Assembly (NCBI GenBank): GCA_963712815.1
Contig: CAVQJL010000010.1
Coordinates: forward strand, 186,001 to 250,000
DNA length: 64,000 bases
Direction: 5' to 3'
Origin: RPQJ01 sp963712815
Lineage (GTDB): Bacteria; Pseudomonadota; Gammaproteobacteria; Steroidobacterales; Steroidobacteraceae
Both the position numbers and the translations under genes were made by a program. Below are positions 41,353 through 49,611 of the stretch, piece after piece; positions within the stretch are counted from its first letter, which is position 1; every line of letters begins with the position of its first letter. The notes under the pieces are model-generated. The model was given only the letters and a program-made list of their open reading frames with translations. It did no database searches and was not told where the DNA came from.

Positions 41353-41746
41353 TGACGACGATCAAGTTGGATATCGAAACCCATCGCACCGGCGAGGTCC
41401 GTCAGGTCCAGGCAACGGCCAAAGACGTGGCGACGGCGGCAACGCAATGTTGCCTCCGGGGGCTGAGATCGTGTGGACAGCCAACGGAAGCGACGTCTTC
41501 CGGGTGATCTTCCAGGACCTCGACAAATCACCACCGGACAATTGGATCTTTCCTTTCACCCCCCCGGAGGACGACGGTCCCTTCGGCACCGATAACGCCC
41601 CGTCTCTGGAAGTGAAACATGCACCCGGTGGCAAGAAGACCGTGCTGAGCGCCGGAGCCCCGAAGAACATCAAGTATTCGGTCTATTCGACCAGCGAGAC
41701 CGATGCCATCGCGCTCGACCCGATGATCGTGATCCGGCCCGAGTAG
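41353..41746 (+). CDS. Small protein of unknown family, copy 2 (frameshifted)
   Basis: An AGGAGG site precedes ATG 41353. The first 24 residues (TTIKLDIETHRTGEVRQVQA) are in one frame; from about 41430 the frame moves by one base and continues GGNAMLPPGAEIVWTANGSD, FRVIFQDLDKSPPDNWIFPF, IKYSVYSTSETDAIA and LDPMIVIRPE with TAG. Repaired length is about 130 residues. It is a tandem paralog of the preceding gene and probably shares its transcript with the TPR gene. I do not recognise the family. Confidence 0.55.
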
Positions 41747-41901
41747 GTCGTGCGGACAGCTTGGCCCTCGGGGTGACCTGCGCCGTGCTCGGTGCGGTAG
41801 CGGGCGCACTGGTGACCTGGGCATTGTCGTAGCGCTACCTACGAAAGCCGGGGCGGATCGAGGCTCGTCGAGGAGCGCGCGGAGCTCCGCGCGCCCTTCC
41901 C

Positions 41902-43131
41902 TCACTCCTGCACCACCCTGCACGTCAGCGCCTTGAGATAGCGCGTCTCAGGTATCGCCGGGTGGATCGGGTGATCCGGCGCGTGACCGCCCACCTCGAT
42001 GACCTGCACGAAGCGTCCGAGGTGCCGCCCCGCCTGCTGGATCGCGCCGATCAGTTCGTCCTGCGCGAGGTGGTGCGAGCAGGAGCACGAGACGAGGATA
42101 CCGTCGCGCGGCAGCAGCTGCATGGCGAGCTGGTTGAGCTTGCGGTAGGCGGCCTGGCCCTTCGGGATGTCGCGGCGACGCTTGATGAACGCGGGCGGAT
42201 CGACCACCACCACGTCGTAGCGCTCGCCTGCTTCGCGCAACGCAGCAAGCACGTCGAACGCATCGCCGCGCCGCGTCTGCACCGCGAGGCCGTTGTCTTC
42301 GGCGGTCGCCTGCAGCAGCTCCAGCGCCGGCGCAGAGGAGTCCACGCAGGTGACCTCGGCCGCCCCGGCGCGCGCCGCCGCAAGACCCCAGGCTCCGAGG
42401 TAACTGAACACGTCGAGCACGCGCAGCCCGTGCACGTACTTCAGGAACGCCGCACGATTCGAGGCCTGGTCGTAGAACCAGCCCGTCTTCTGGCCCGTGC
42501 CGATCGGCACGCGAAATCGCACGCCGTTCTCCAGCACCTCGACCTGCGCCGGCGCCTCGCCGAGCGCGGTCTCGACATACGAGGGCAGCCCCTCGAGGTC
42601 GCGGGCGCCGGAATCGTTCTTCCACACCACGGCGCGCGGCGCGACCACCTGCTCGAGCGCGGCGACGACATCGGCCTTGAGCGTCTCCATGCCGGCCGTG
42701 CCGACCTGCCCCACGATCACGTCCCCATAGCGGTCGAGCACCAGCCCGGGCAGCCCGTCGGACTCGCCGTGGGCGAGCCGGTAGAACGGCGCCGCGTACA
42801 GGCGCTCGCGCAGCGCCAGGGCGAGCTGCAGACGGTGCACCAGCAGCGACTTGCCCGGCGGGTGATTCGGGTCGCGCCCGAGGATGCGGGCGCAGATGAG
42901 CGCGTGCGGATTGACGTAGGCGTAGCCGATGAAATGATCGCGGTCGCCGATCACCCGGCACAGCGCGCCGGATGCGAAGGCCGTGAGCGGCGTCCGCTGC
43001 GTATCGACCTCGTTGCTGAACACCCAGAGGTGCCCGGCGCCGAGTCGCCTCCCCTCCTTCGGCTTCAGGCGCAGCTCGGGCAGCTCCTGCAGCTCGGGCC
43101 CGGCGCTTGGCGCCTCATGAGCGTGGGTCAT
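41902..43131 (-). CDS. rlmI: Class I rRNA methyltransferase (RlmI-like, PUA domain)
   Basis: The 409-residue protein begins with a PUA domain (RLKPKEGRRLGAGHLWVFSNEV) and an EEHGV-type central domain (FYRLAHGESDGLPGLVLDRYG). The Rossmann methyltransferase domain has VLDVFSYLGAWGLAAARAGA, VTCVDSSAPAL, VVVDPPAFIKRR (PPxF motif) and LVSCSCSHHL. This matches RlmI, which makes m5C1962 in 23S rRNA. It is divergent from the DUF255 gene across 62 bases; minus-strand TATAAC (43154 to 43149) may be its -10. Confidence 0.9.
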   Translation of the reverse strand: MTHAHEAPSAGPELQELPELRLKPKEGRRLGAGHLWVFSNEVDTQRTPLTAFASGALCRVIGDRDHFIGYAYVNPHALICARILGRDPNHPPGKSLLVHRLQLALALRERLYAAPFYRLAHGESDGLPGLVLDRYGDVIVGQVGTAGMETLKADVVAALEQVVAPRAVVWKNDSGARDLEGLPSYVETALGEAPAQVEVLENGVRFRVPIGTGQKTGWFYDQASNRAAFLKYVHGLRVLDVFSYLGAWGLAAARAGAAEVTCVDSSAPALELLQATAEDNGLAVQTRRGDAFDVLAALREAGERYDVVVVDPPAFIKRRRDIPKGQAAYRKLNQLAMQLLPRDGILVSCSCSHHLAQDELIGAIQQAGRHLGRFVQVIEVGGHAPDHPIHPAIPETRYLKALTCRVVQE

Positions 43132-43193
43132 CGTGGAAGCCTCGTTCCGTTATAGTTCCTCATTCTATCCGAGCCGAGCGCCCTCCCCCGACC

Positions 43194-45281
43194 ATGCAGA
43201 GCAGATCCCAGCGCGCGACGCGCAACCGTCTCGCCGAGGAGACCAGTCCCTACCTGCGCCAGCACGCCGACAACCCGGTGGACTGGCATCCGTGGGGCCC
43301 GGAGGCGCTCGAGCGCGCCGTGGCCGAGGAGAAGCCGATCCTGCTGTCGATCGGCTACTCGGCCTGCCACTGGTGCCACGTGATGGCCCACGAGTCGTTC
43401 GAGGACGCGGACACGGCGGCGCTCATGAACGAGCTGTTCGTGAACGTGAAGGTGGACCGCGAGGAGCGTCCCGACCTCGACCGCATCTACCAGACCGCGC
43501 ACCAGATGCTCACGCAGCGCGGCGGCGGCTGGCCTCTCACGATGTTCCTCTCGCCGCAGGACCACCGCCCGTTCTTCGGCGGCACCTATTTCCCGCCGGA
43601 GCCGAAGTACGGCATGCCCGCCTTCCGCGAGGTGCTCACGCGAGTCGCGCAGTACTACCGCGAGCACGGCGAGGAGATCCGCCGCCAGGGCGATGCACTG
43701 GTCGAAGTGTTCGGGCAGCTGCTGCCCGCGCCGGCCGGCACGGGCACGGCGCTGTCGCGTGCGCCGCTCGCCGCGGGGCGCGCCACGCTGCAGCGCGACT
43801 TCGACGGGCGGTTCGGCGGCTTCGGCGGCGCACCCAAGTTCCCGCACCCCATGAACCTCGAGTTCCTGCTGCGCACCTGGCGCGCGTCGGCCGATGACGA
43901 CCAGCCCGACCTGCAGGCGCTCTACATGGCCACGCTGACGCTTACGCGCATGGCCGAGGGCGGCCTGTACGATCAGCTCGGCGGCGGCTTCTGCCGCTAC
44001 TCGGTGGACGAGTACTGGATGATCCCGCACTTCGAGAAGATGCTGTACGACAACGCCCAGCTGCTCGCCGTGAGTGCGCAGGCGGCCGTCGCCACGGCGG
44101 ATCCGCTGTTCCGCCGGGTGACCGCCGAGACCGCCGACTGGATCCGCCGCGACATGGAGCATCCGGACGGCGCCTACTACGCGACGCTCGACGCCGACTC
44201 CGAAGGCCACGAAGGCAGGTTCTACGTCTGGACGCCGGACGAAGCGCGGGCCCTGCTCGACGAGCGCGAGTTCAAGGTGCTGGCACGCCGCTTCGGGCTC
44301 GACCGCGAGGCCAACTTCGAGGGCCGCTGGCACCTGCACGCGTTCGAGCCGCTGGCCGAGGTTGCGGCGCAGGCCGGGCTCGACGAATCCGCAGCCGACG
44401 CGGCGCTCGATGCCGCCCGGGCGAAGCTCCTCGAGGTGCGCAACCGCCGCGTCTGGCCCGGCCGCGACGAAAAGATCCTCACCGGCTGGAACGGCCTCGC
44501 GATCGCCGGCATGGCGGCGGCGGCACGCGCGCTCGACCGCAACGACTGCGTCGATTCCGCCGCGCGCGCCGTGGCCTTCCTGCGCGAGCACTGCTGGTAC
44601 GACGGCCGGCTGCTCGCCGTGCACAAGGACGGCCGCTCGCGCTTCCCCGCCTATCTCGACGACCACGCCTTCCTCGGCTGGGGCCTCCTCGAGCTGCTGC
44701 AGGCCCGCTGGCACGGCCCTTGGCTCGAGTGGGCGATCGAGCTGGCCGAGGCGATTCTCGAGCACTTCGAGGACCGCGCGGCGGGCGGCTTCTTCTTCAC
44801 CGCCGACGACCACGAGTCGCTGATCCTGCGCCCCAAGACCTTCGGCGACGACGCGACGCCCGCGGGCAACGGCGTGGCCGCCCGGCTGCTGCTGCGCCTC
44901 GGCTACCTGCTCGCCGAGCCGCGGTATCTCGATGCCGCCGAGCGGACCCTGCGCGCCGCGTGGTCCCTCATCGAGCGCTACCCGCACGCGCACACGAGCC
45001 TGCTCATGGCGCTCGACGAGCACACCGAGCCGCCGGCCGTGGTCGTGCTGCGCGGTCCCGAGGCCGACCTCGCCGCGTGGCGCGCCGAGCTCGACAAGCT
45101 GTTCGACCCGCGCCGCCTCGTGTTCGCGATTCCATCGGAATCCGCGTGCCTGCCGGTCGCGCTCGCGGACAAGCGTCCGCAGGCGGGCACGGTGGCCTAC
45201 CTGTGCCGGGGAACGACCTGCTCGGCACCCCTCGGCACGCTCGGGGAACTGGTGCGAGCGCTCAAGTCCGGCACCGGCTGA
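43194..45281 (+). CDS. Thioredoxin-domain DUF255 protein (YyaL/spermatogenesis-associated protein 20 family)
   Basis: The 695-residue protein starts TRNRLAEETSPYLRQHADNP, the DUF255 signature, followed by a thioredoxin-like site SIGYSACHWCHVMAHESFED (CHWC) and NVKVDREERPDLDRIY. The C-terminal part is a six-hairpin glycosidase-like toroid (YDQLGGGFCRYSVDEYWMIP, GRDEKILTGWNGLAIAGMA). The biochemical role of this widespread family is not settled. ATG 43194 begins the conserved domain; TATAGT at 43151 may be a -10. Confidence 0.92.
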   Translation: MQSRSQRATRNRLAEETSPYLRQHADNPVDWHPWGPEALERAVAEEKPILLSIGYSACHWCHVMAHESFEDADTAALMNELFVNVKVDREERPDLDRIYQTAHQMLTQRGGGWPLTMFLSPQDHRPFFGGTYFPPEPKYGMPAFREVLTRVAQYYREHGEEIRRQGDALVEVFGQLLPAPAGTGTALSRAPLAAGRATLQRDFDGRFGGFGGAPKFPHPMNLEFLLRTWRASADDDQPDLQALYMATLTLTRMAEGGLYDQLGGGFCRYSVDEYWMIPHFEKMLYDNAQLLAVSAQAAVATADPLFRRVTAETADWIRRDMEHPDGAYYATLDADSEGHEGRFYVWTPDEARALLDEREFKVLARRFGLDREANFEGRWHLHAFEPLAEVAAQAGLDESAADAALDAARAKLLEVRNRRVWPGRDEKILTGWNGLAIAGMAAAARALDRNDCVDSAARAVAFLREHCWYDGRLLAVHKDGRSRFPAYLDDHAFLGWGLLELLQARWHGPWLEWAIELAEAILEHFEDRAAGGFFFTADDHESLILRPKTFGDDATPAGNGVAARLLLRLGYLLAEPRYLDAAERTLRAAWSLIERYPHAHTSLLMALDEHTEPPAVVVLRGPEADLAAWRAELDKLFDPRRLVFAIPSESACLPVALADKRPQAGTVAYLCRGTTCSAPLGTLGELVRALKSGTG

Positions 45282-45355
45282 AGCCGCGCCGCCTCACCAC
45301 AGCCCGATCCTTCCGTCCCGGCCGAACCCGACTCTTCCCGAGGAGAACCGCAGGC

Positions 45356-46702
45356 ATGCTTCGCACCGTAACCGCCCTTGCCGTCGCCGCCCTTGCCGCT
45401 GCCGCACCCGCCCTCGCCCAGGCGCCGGAGCCGCGCATCGTGATCGTGCACGCCGGGCAACTGCTCGATCGCCCCGGCAGGCCGGCGCGCGGCGCGAGCA
45501 CCGTGCTGATCCGCGACGGGCGCGTCATCGAGGTCCGCGACGGGCACGTGGCGGCCGCGGCCGCGGGCTTTGCCGCCGCCGAGGTGATCGACCTGCGCGG
45601 CCACTACGTGCTGCCCGGTCTCGTGGACAGCCACGTGCACCTCACCTCCGACACCGGTGGCGTGCTGTCGCAACTCGAGGAAGTACAGCTCAACCCTGCC
45701 GCCAAGGCCTACAACGCGCTCGCCAATGCGCACAAGACGCTGGGCGCGGGCTTCACCACGGTGCGCAACCTCGGCGACCGCGACGGCATCACGCTCGCTC
45801 TGCGCGATGCGATCCGCGCCGGCAAGGTCGTGGGGCCGAACATCGTCGATGCGGGCACCTCGATCTCGACCACCTCTGGCCACATGGATCCCGCCCTCGG
45901 CTTCCGCGACGACCTGCGCGACGCGCTGGATCGCCACGACAACCTCTGCGACGGTGCCGACGCCTGCCGTCGCGCCGTGCGCCTGCAGGTGGCGCGCGGC
46001 GTGGACGTGATCAAGATCGCGACCACCGGCGGCGTCAACAGCCGCATCGGTGTCGGGCTCGGCAAGCAGATGTTCGACGACGAGGTGCAGGCGATCGTCG
46101 ACACCGCCCGCCTCTACGACAAGAAGGTCGCCGTGCACGCGCACGGCGTGGACGGCGTGAAGATCGCGCTCGCCGCCGGGGTGGACTCGATCGAGCACGG
46201 CACGACGCTGGACGATGAATCGCTCGAGCTGTTCCGCAAGTCGGGCGCCTACTACGTGCCGACGCTCTCGACCGTGAACGGCTACCTCGAGCGCATCGCG
46301 GCCGACCCGAACGCCTACGCGCCCGCGGTGCGCGCCAAGGTGGACTGGCGCATCCGCATCACCGGCGAGTCGCTGCGCAAGGCGGTGCCGCGCGGCGTGA
46401 AGATCGCCTTCGGCACGGATGCCGGCGTGAGCAAGCACGGCCGCAACGCCGACGAGTTCGAGCTGATGGTGAAGAACGGCATGACGCCCGCGCAGGCGCT
46501 CGAGGCGGCCACCGTCAACGCCGCCGACCTGCTCGGCCTCTCGGCCGACGTCGGCACGCTCGAGCCCGGCAAGCGCGCCGACCTGATCGCCGTCGAGGGC
46601 GACCCGCTGCGGGACGTGACGGTACTCAAGCGGGTGTCGTTCGTGATGAAGGACGGCGCCGTGTTCAAGGACCAGCGCGGCACGCGGCCGACCGCTCAGT
46701 AG
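45356..46702 (+). CDS. Secreted metal-dependent amidohydrolase (imidazolonepropionase-like)
   Basis: The 448-residue protein has a signal peptide (RTVTALAVAALAAAAPALA), then an amidohydrolase beta-sandwich and barrel. Metal ligands are visible in LVDSHVHLTSD (HxH), the Lys in GVDVIKIATTGG, KKVAVHAHG (His), SIEHGTTLDD (His) and AFGTDAGVSKHG (Asp). This is the class of periplasmic Xaa-Pro or cyclic dipeptide/aryl amidohydrolases; the substrate cannot be read. AGGAGA lies nine bases before the ATG. The 3' end overlaps the HIT gene by seven bases. Confidence 0.88.
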   Translation: MLRTVTALAVAALAAAAPALAQAPEPRIVIVHAGQLLDRPGRPARGASTVLIRDGRVIEVRDGHVAAAAAGFAAAEVIDLRGHYVLPGLVDSHVHLTSDTGGVLSQLEEVQLNPAAKAYNALANAHKTLGAGFTTVRNLGDRDGITLALRDAIRAGKVVGPNIVDAGTSISTTSGHMDPALGFRDDLRDALDRHDNLCDGADACRRAVRLQVARGVDVIKIATTGGVNSRIGVGLGKQMFDDEVQAIVDTARLYDKKVAVHAHGVDGVKIALAAGVDSIEHGTTLDDESLELFRKSGAYYVPTLSTVNGYLERIAADPNAYAPAVRAKVDWRIRITGESLRKAVPRGVKIAFGTDAGVSKHGRNADEFELMVKNGMTPAQALEAATVNAADLLGLSADVGTLEPGKRADLIAVEGDPLRDVTVLKRVSFVMKDGAVFKDQRGTRPTAQ

Positions 46703-47133
46703 GCCGACAGTCGCTCCCGCAGGCCCGCCTGCAGGGCCCCGTCCACCGCCGGATCGAAGCGGCGGGCCGCCGCCCAGTCGTAGCCCCAGGGATTCGCGGC
46801 GCGCAGCGACCCGGGCTCGTCCGCGTAGCGCGGAAAGACGTGCGCGTGCAGCGCGGGCTCGAGGTTGCCGAACAGCGCGTAGTTGATGCGCACGGCACCG
46901 GTCAGCCCGAGCACGACCTGCCCGATCCGCGCCATGTCGGCGAGGAACGCCGCCTGCGCGCCGGGCGCAAGCACGTTGAGGTGCGGCACCACCGGGTCGG
47001 GCAGCAACAGGCAGTAGCCTGCGAACACCTGCGGGTCGCCCATCACGGCCCAGCCGGTCGGCAGGCGCGCGATGGCCGTCGGATCGGCGCCCGCCCGGCA
47101 GTCCTCGACGCGCCGGTGGATGGCGGTGCTCAT
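46696..47133 (-). CDS. HIT family protein
   Basis: The 145-residue protein is a histidine-triad hydrolase/transferase. The active site is ALHAHVFPRY (HxHxx), one position short of the full HxHxHxx because the preceding residue is Leu-Pro-Ala rather than His. Upstream FAGYCLLLPDPVVPHLN and RINYALFGNLEPALHAH match HIT strands. Family members act on nucleotide-linked phosphoramidates and dinucleotides. It ends a five-gene minus-strand unit and overlaps the HAD gene (ATGA). Confidence 0.85.
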   Translation of the reverse strand: MSTAIHRRVEDCRAGADPTAIARLPTGWAVMGDPQVFAGYCLLLPDPVVPHLNVLAPGAQAAFLADMARIGQVVLGLTGAVRINYALFGNLEPALHAHVFPRYADEPGSLRAANPWGYDWAAARRFDPAVDGALQAGLRERLSAY

Positions 47134-47732
47134 GCGGGGAGGCGCACGCCGAGGGCCCGCAGGCTCGCGCGCGTCTCGGCCGGGCTGCGATGGTGGATCG
47201 TCCGCCAGCCGCAGGCCGCGGCGCCGGCGACGTTCGGCGCCAGGTCGTCCACGAACACGGTCGCGGCCGGCTCGAGCTCGAAGCGCCGCTCCGCCTCGCG
47301 GTAGATCGCGGCGGACGGCTTGACCGCGCCGACCCGGAACGACGCGACCACGCCGTGCGTGAGCGCCTCGAGGCCGTACAGCGCGTCGAGGTGCCGCCAG
47401 TGCATATCGCCGATGTTCGACAGCAGGAATACCCGGTACTCGCCCATGAGCCCCGATGCCAGGTCGAACATCTCCTGCGCCCGGTCGAACATGTCGAGCC
47501 AGCGCGCCCGCAGCTCGTCGGGTTCGAGCGGCCGCGCGGCCATCGCAGCCACTCGACCGAGCAACTCGTCGCCCGTGATCTCGCCACGCTCGTGCGCCGC
47601 GAGGTCCACGCGCTCGAGCCAGGCTGGCAGGTTCGTCATGTCGATGCCGGCCGAGGCGAGGTAGTCGATGAATGGCTGGTAGCGCAGGCGCACCAGCACG
47701 CCGCCGATGTCGAAGACCACGTTGCGGATCAT
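47130..47732 (-). CDS. HAD-like phosphatase (subfamily IA)
   Basis: The 200-residue protein contains HAD motifs: NVVFDIGGVLVRL (motif I; the second Asp is replaced by Gly-Val, as in the YihX/YjjG-like subgroup), VFLLSNIGDMHW (motif II Ser), VGAVKPSAAIY (motif III Lys) and AATVFVDDLAPNV (motif IV DD). This resembles alpha-D-glucose-1-phosphate phosphatase YihX and related enzymes. It overlaps the HIT gene, with 18 bases to the upstream comB gene. Confidence 0.88.
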   Translation of the reverse strand: MIRNVVFDIGGVLVRLRYQPFIDYLASAGIDMTNLPAWLERVDLAAHERGEITGDELLGRVAAMAARPLEPDELRARWLDMFDRAQEMFDLASGLMGEYRVFLLSNIGDMHWRHLDALYGLEALTHGVVASFRVGAVKPSAAIYREAERRFELEPAATVFVDDLAPNVAGAAACGWRTIHHRSPAETRASLRALGVRLPA

Positions 47733-47750
47733 GCGAGCCTCCGGAGGAAA

Positions 47751-48446
47751 TCAGGCGCCGCCCAGCCGCTCGAGTTCCGGCGGCTCGCCAGCCGCGCGGC
47801 GCAAGCGCAGCACGAAATCGAAGCGGTCCACGTCCGTGCAGTAGTCGAAATCCTCGCGCGGGGCCCAGTCGCAGGCCGGGTCGAAGAACTTGACTGCGGC
47901 CGGCGCATCACGCAACCGCTCGCGCACCTCGGCCAGCGGCGCCGGCTCCCCCGCCAGCATGAGCCGCAGGCATTCGGCAAAAAGGTCGTCCTCCGCGCAG
48001 CGCTCGCGTGCCTCGTGGCCCATGCGCACGATCGAGACCTGTGCAGGCAGGCGGGCCTGCAGGTAGCGGTGCACGGCCGAGATGTTCACGAACGAGCCCG
48101 TGATCACCTCCTCGGCACCGGTGGCGTTCAGGAGCCCCTGGGTGCCGGCATGCGTGGTGTGCACGAGGACCTTGCCACGCAGGTCGAGCGCGCGGATCTC
48201 GGTCGGCGAATTGCCCGCGTCGAACCCGGGCAGCCGGCGCGCGTGGCGCTCGCCGGCGAGCAGCGCGCCGGGGAAGCGGCGGCCAAGCGCCAGCGCCTCG
48301 TCGATCTCGCCGGCGGGCAGCACGCGGGCGGCTCCCGCGTCGAAGGCGTAGGGAGCGACCGAGAAGGCGCGGAACACGTCCACGACGACCGCGACGCCGC
48401 GCGCCGCGCGCGCACCGGCCACGTGATCGAAGATCTCAACGCGCAT
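47751..48446 (-). CDS. comB: 2-phosphosulfolactate phosphatase family protein
   Basis: The 231-residue protein matches the ComB fold: VAVVVDVFRAFSVAPYAFDAGAARV at the N-terminus, LLAGERHARRLPGFDAGNSPTEI, LVHTTHAGTQGLLNATGAEEV, and CAEDDLFAECLRLMLAG. Characterised ComB dephosphorylates 2-phosphosulfolactate in coenzyme M synthesis in archaea; in a gammaproteobacterium without that pathway the substrate is probably a different phosphorylated acid or sulfolactate. It overlaps the upstream decarboxylase gene by 11 bases. Confidence 0.88.
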   Translation of the reverse strand: MRVEIFDHVAGARAARGVAVVVDVFRAFSVAPYAFDAGAARVLPAGEIDEALALGRRFPGALLAGERHARRLPGFDAGNSPTEIRALDLRGKVLVHTTHAGTQGLLNATGAEEVITGSFVNISAVHRYLQARLPAQVSIVRMGHEARERCAEDDLFAECLRLMLAGEPAPLAEVRERLRDAPAAVKFFDPACDWAPREDFDYCTDVDRFDFVLRLRRAAGEPPELERLGGA

Positions 48447-49611
48447 GCGGGGCTCTCCTGTCCTCGTTTACGGCGACGACTCTCGCCCGAGGGATGAAGT
48501 TGAAGTCGGTCGCCGACGCCGCCGTGTACGCTCCCATCATGCGGCCGGCGACGAGGTCGCCGATCTCGAGCTCCGGCAGCGGAATGTCCTCGCGGACCAC
48601 GTCGATGCTGTCGCAGGTCGGGCCCGCCAGTACGCACGGGTGGCGCGGGCCCCGCGTGCGCAGGCTATCGATCGGGTACAGCGCGTGATCGTAGAGCTGC
48701 CCGCCGAAGGAGCCGTACAGCCCGTCGTCGAGGTAGTACCACCAGCGGCCCTCGCGCTGGGCGCGGCCCACCACGGCCGCGACGCAGGTCCCCGCCGGTC
48801 CGACGATGAAGCGCCCGGGCTCGGCGATGACCTCGACCCCTTGCGGCAACGTGGCGAGCTCGCGGCGGATCGGGCGGCAGAAGCGGTCGATGGGCTCGGT
48901 GGGGCTGCCGTAGGGAATCGGAAAGCCGCCACCGATGTCGAGCACGTCGAGGCGGGCGAGCCCGCGCCCGGCGGCCTGCAACATGACTTCCCGGCAGGCG
49001 TCGATCGCCTCGACGTACTTCGACGAATCGGCGACCTGCGAACCCACGTGGAAGCTCAAGCCCCGCACGCGCACGCCGAGGCTGCCCGCGAGCTCGAGGA
49101 GCGGCGCCACCGCGGCCGGCTCGCAACCGAACTTGCGCGAGAGGTCCACGACGGCGGACGGGCTGCGGAACGACACCCGCAGCAGCAGCTCGGCGCGGCG
49201 GCGGTACGGGACGAACTTGCGGATCTCGTCCGGGTTGTCGGCGACGAAGCGGCGAATCCCGAAACGAAGTGCCGCGCGTATTTCCGCGTCGCGCTTGATC
49301 GGGTGCGTGTGGATGCAGCGTCCGGCGGCCACGCGCTGCGAACGCACGAGCGCGATCTCCCCGGCCGTGGCCACGTCGAAGCCGGCGCCGAGGTCGCGCA
49401 GCGTCGCGACGACGGCCGCGTGCGGCAGCGGCTTGAGCGCAAAGAAGAGGCCGACGCCCGGCAGCGCGGCCGCGAGGTCGCGGTACTGGCGACGGATCAC
49501 GTCGCAGTCCACGACCAGCAACGGCGTGCCGTGCCCGGCGGCGAGCGCTGCGAGCGTTCGCGCAGCGAGCCGACGGGGAGCCGCCCGTCCACGGCGCCCC
49601 GGCAAGGTCAT
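48436..49611 (-). CDS. Ornithine-decarboxylase-like PLP enzyme (fold III)
   Basis: The 391-residue protein is of the eukaryotic-type ODC/alanine racemase fold. PLP Lys60 is in LFFALKPLPHAAVV; LSFHVGSQVADSSKY and VLDIGGGFPIPYG bind the cofactor phosphate; the catalytic Cys333-Asp334 are in AGPTCDSIDVVREDI. The Cys-Asp-x-x-Asp pattern fits ornithine or lysine decarboxylase rather than diaminopimelate decarboxylase. The product would be putrescine or cadaverine. ATG 49611 overlaps the Sua5 stop; a longer frame reads inside that gene. Confidence 0.88.
   Translation of the reverse strand: MTLPGRRGRAAPRRLAARTLAALAAGHGTPLLVVDCDVIRRQYRDLAAALPGVGLFFALKPLPHAAVVATLRDLGAGFDVATAGEIALVRSQRVAAGRCIHTHPIKRDAEIRAALRFGIRRFVADNPDEIRKFVPYRRRAELLLRVSFRSPSAVVDLSRKFGCEPAAVAPLLELAGSLGVRVRGLSFHVGSQVADSSKYVEAIDACREVMLQAAGRGLARLDVLDIGGGFPIPYGSPTEPIDRFCRPIRRELATLPQGVEVIAEPGRFIVGPAGTCVAAVVGRAQREGRWWYYLDDGLYGSFGGQLYDHALYPIDSLRTRGPRHPCVLAGPTCDSIDVVREDIPLPELEIGDLVAGRMMGAYTAASATDFNFIPRARVVAVNEDRRAPHAR

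Noticed and set aside
41747..41901. Gene between the second small paralog and the rlmI stop
   Set aside because: About 155 bases with only a short hydrophobic frame; no SD or conserved product could be supported.
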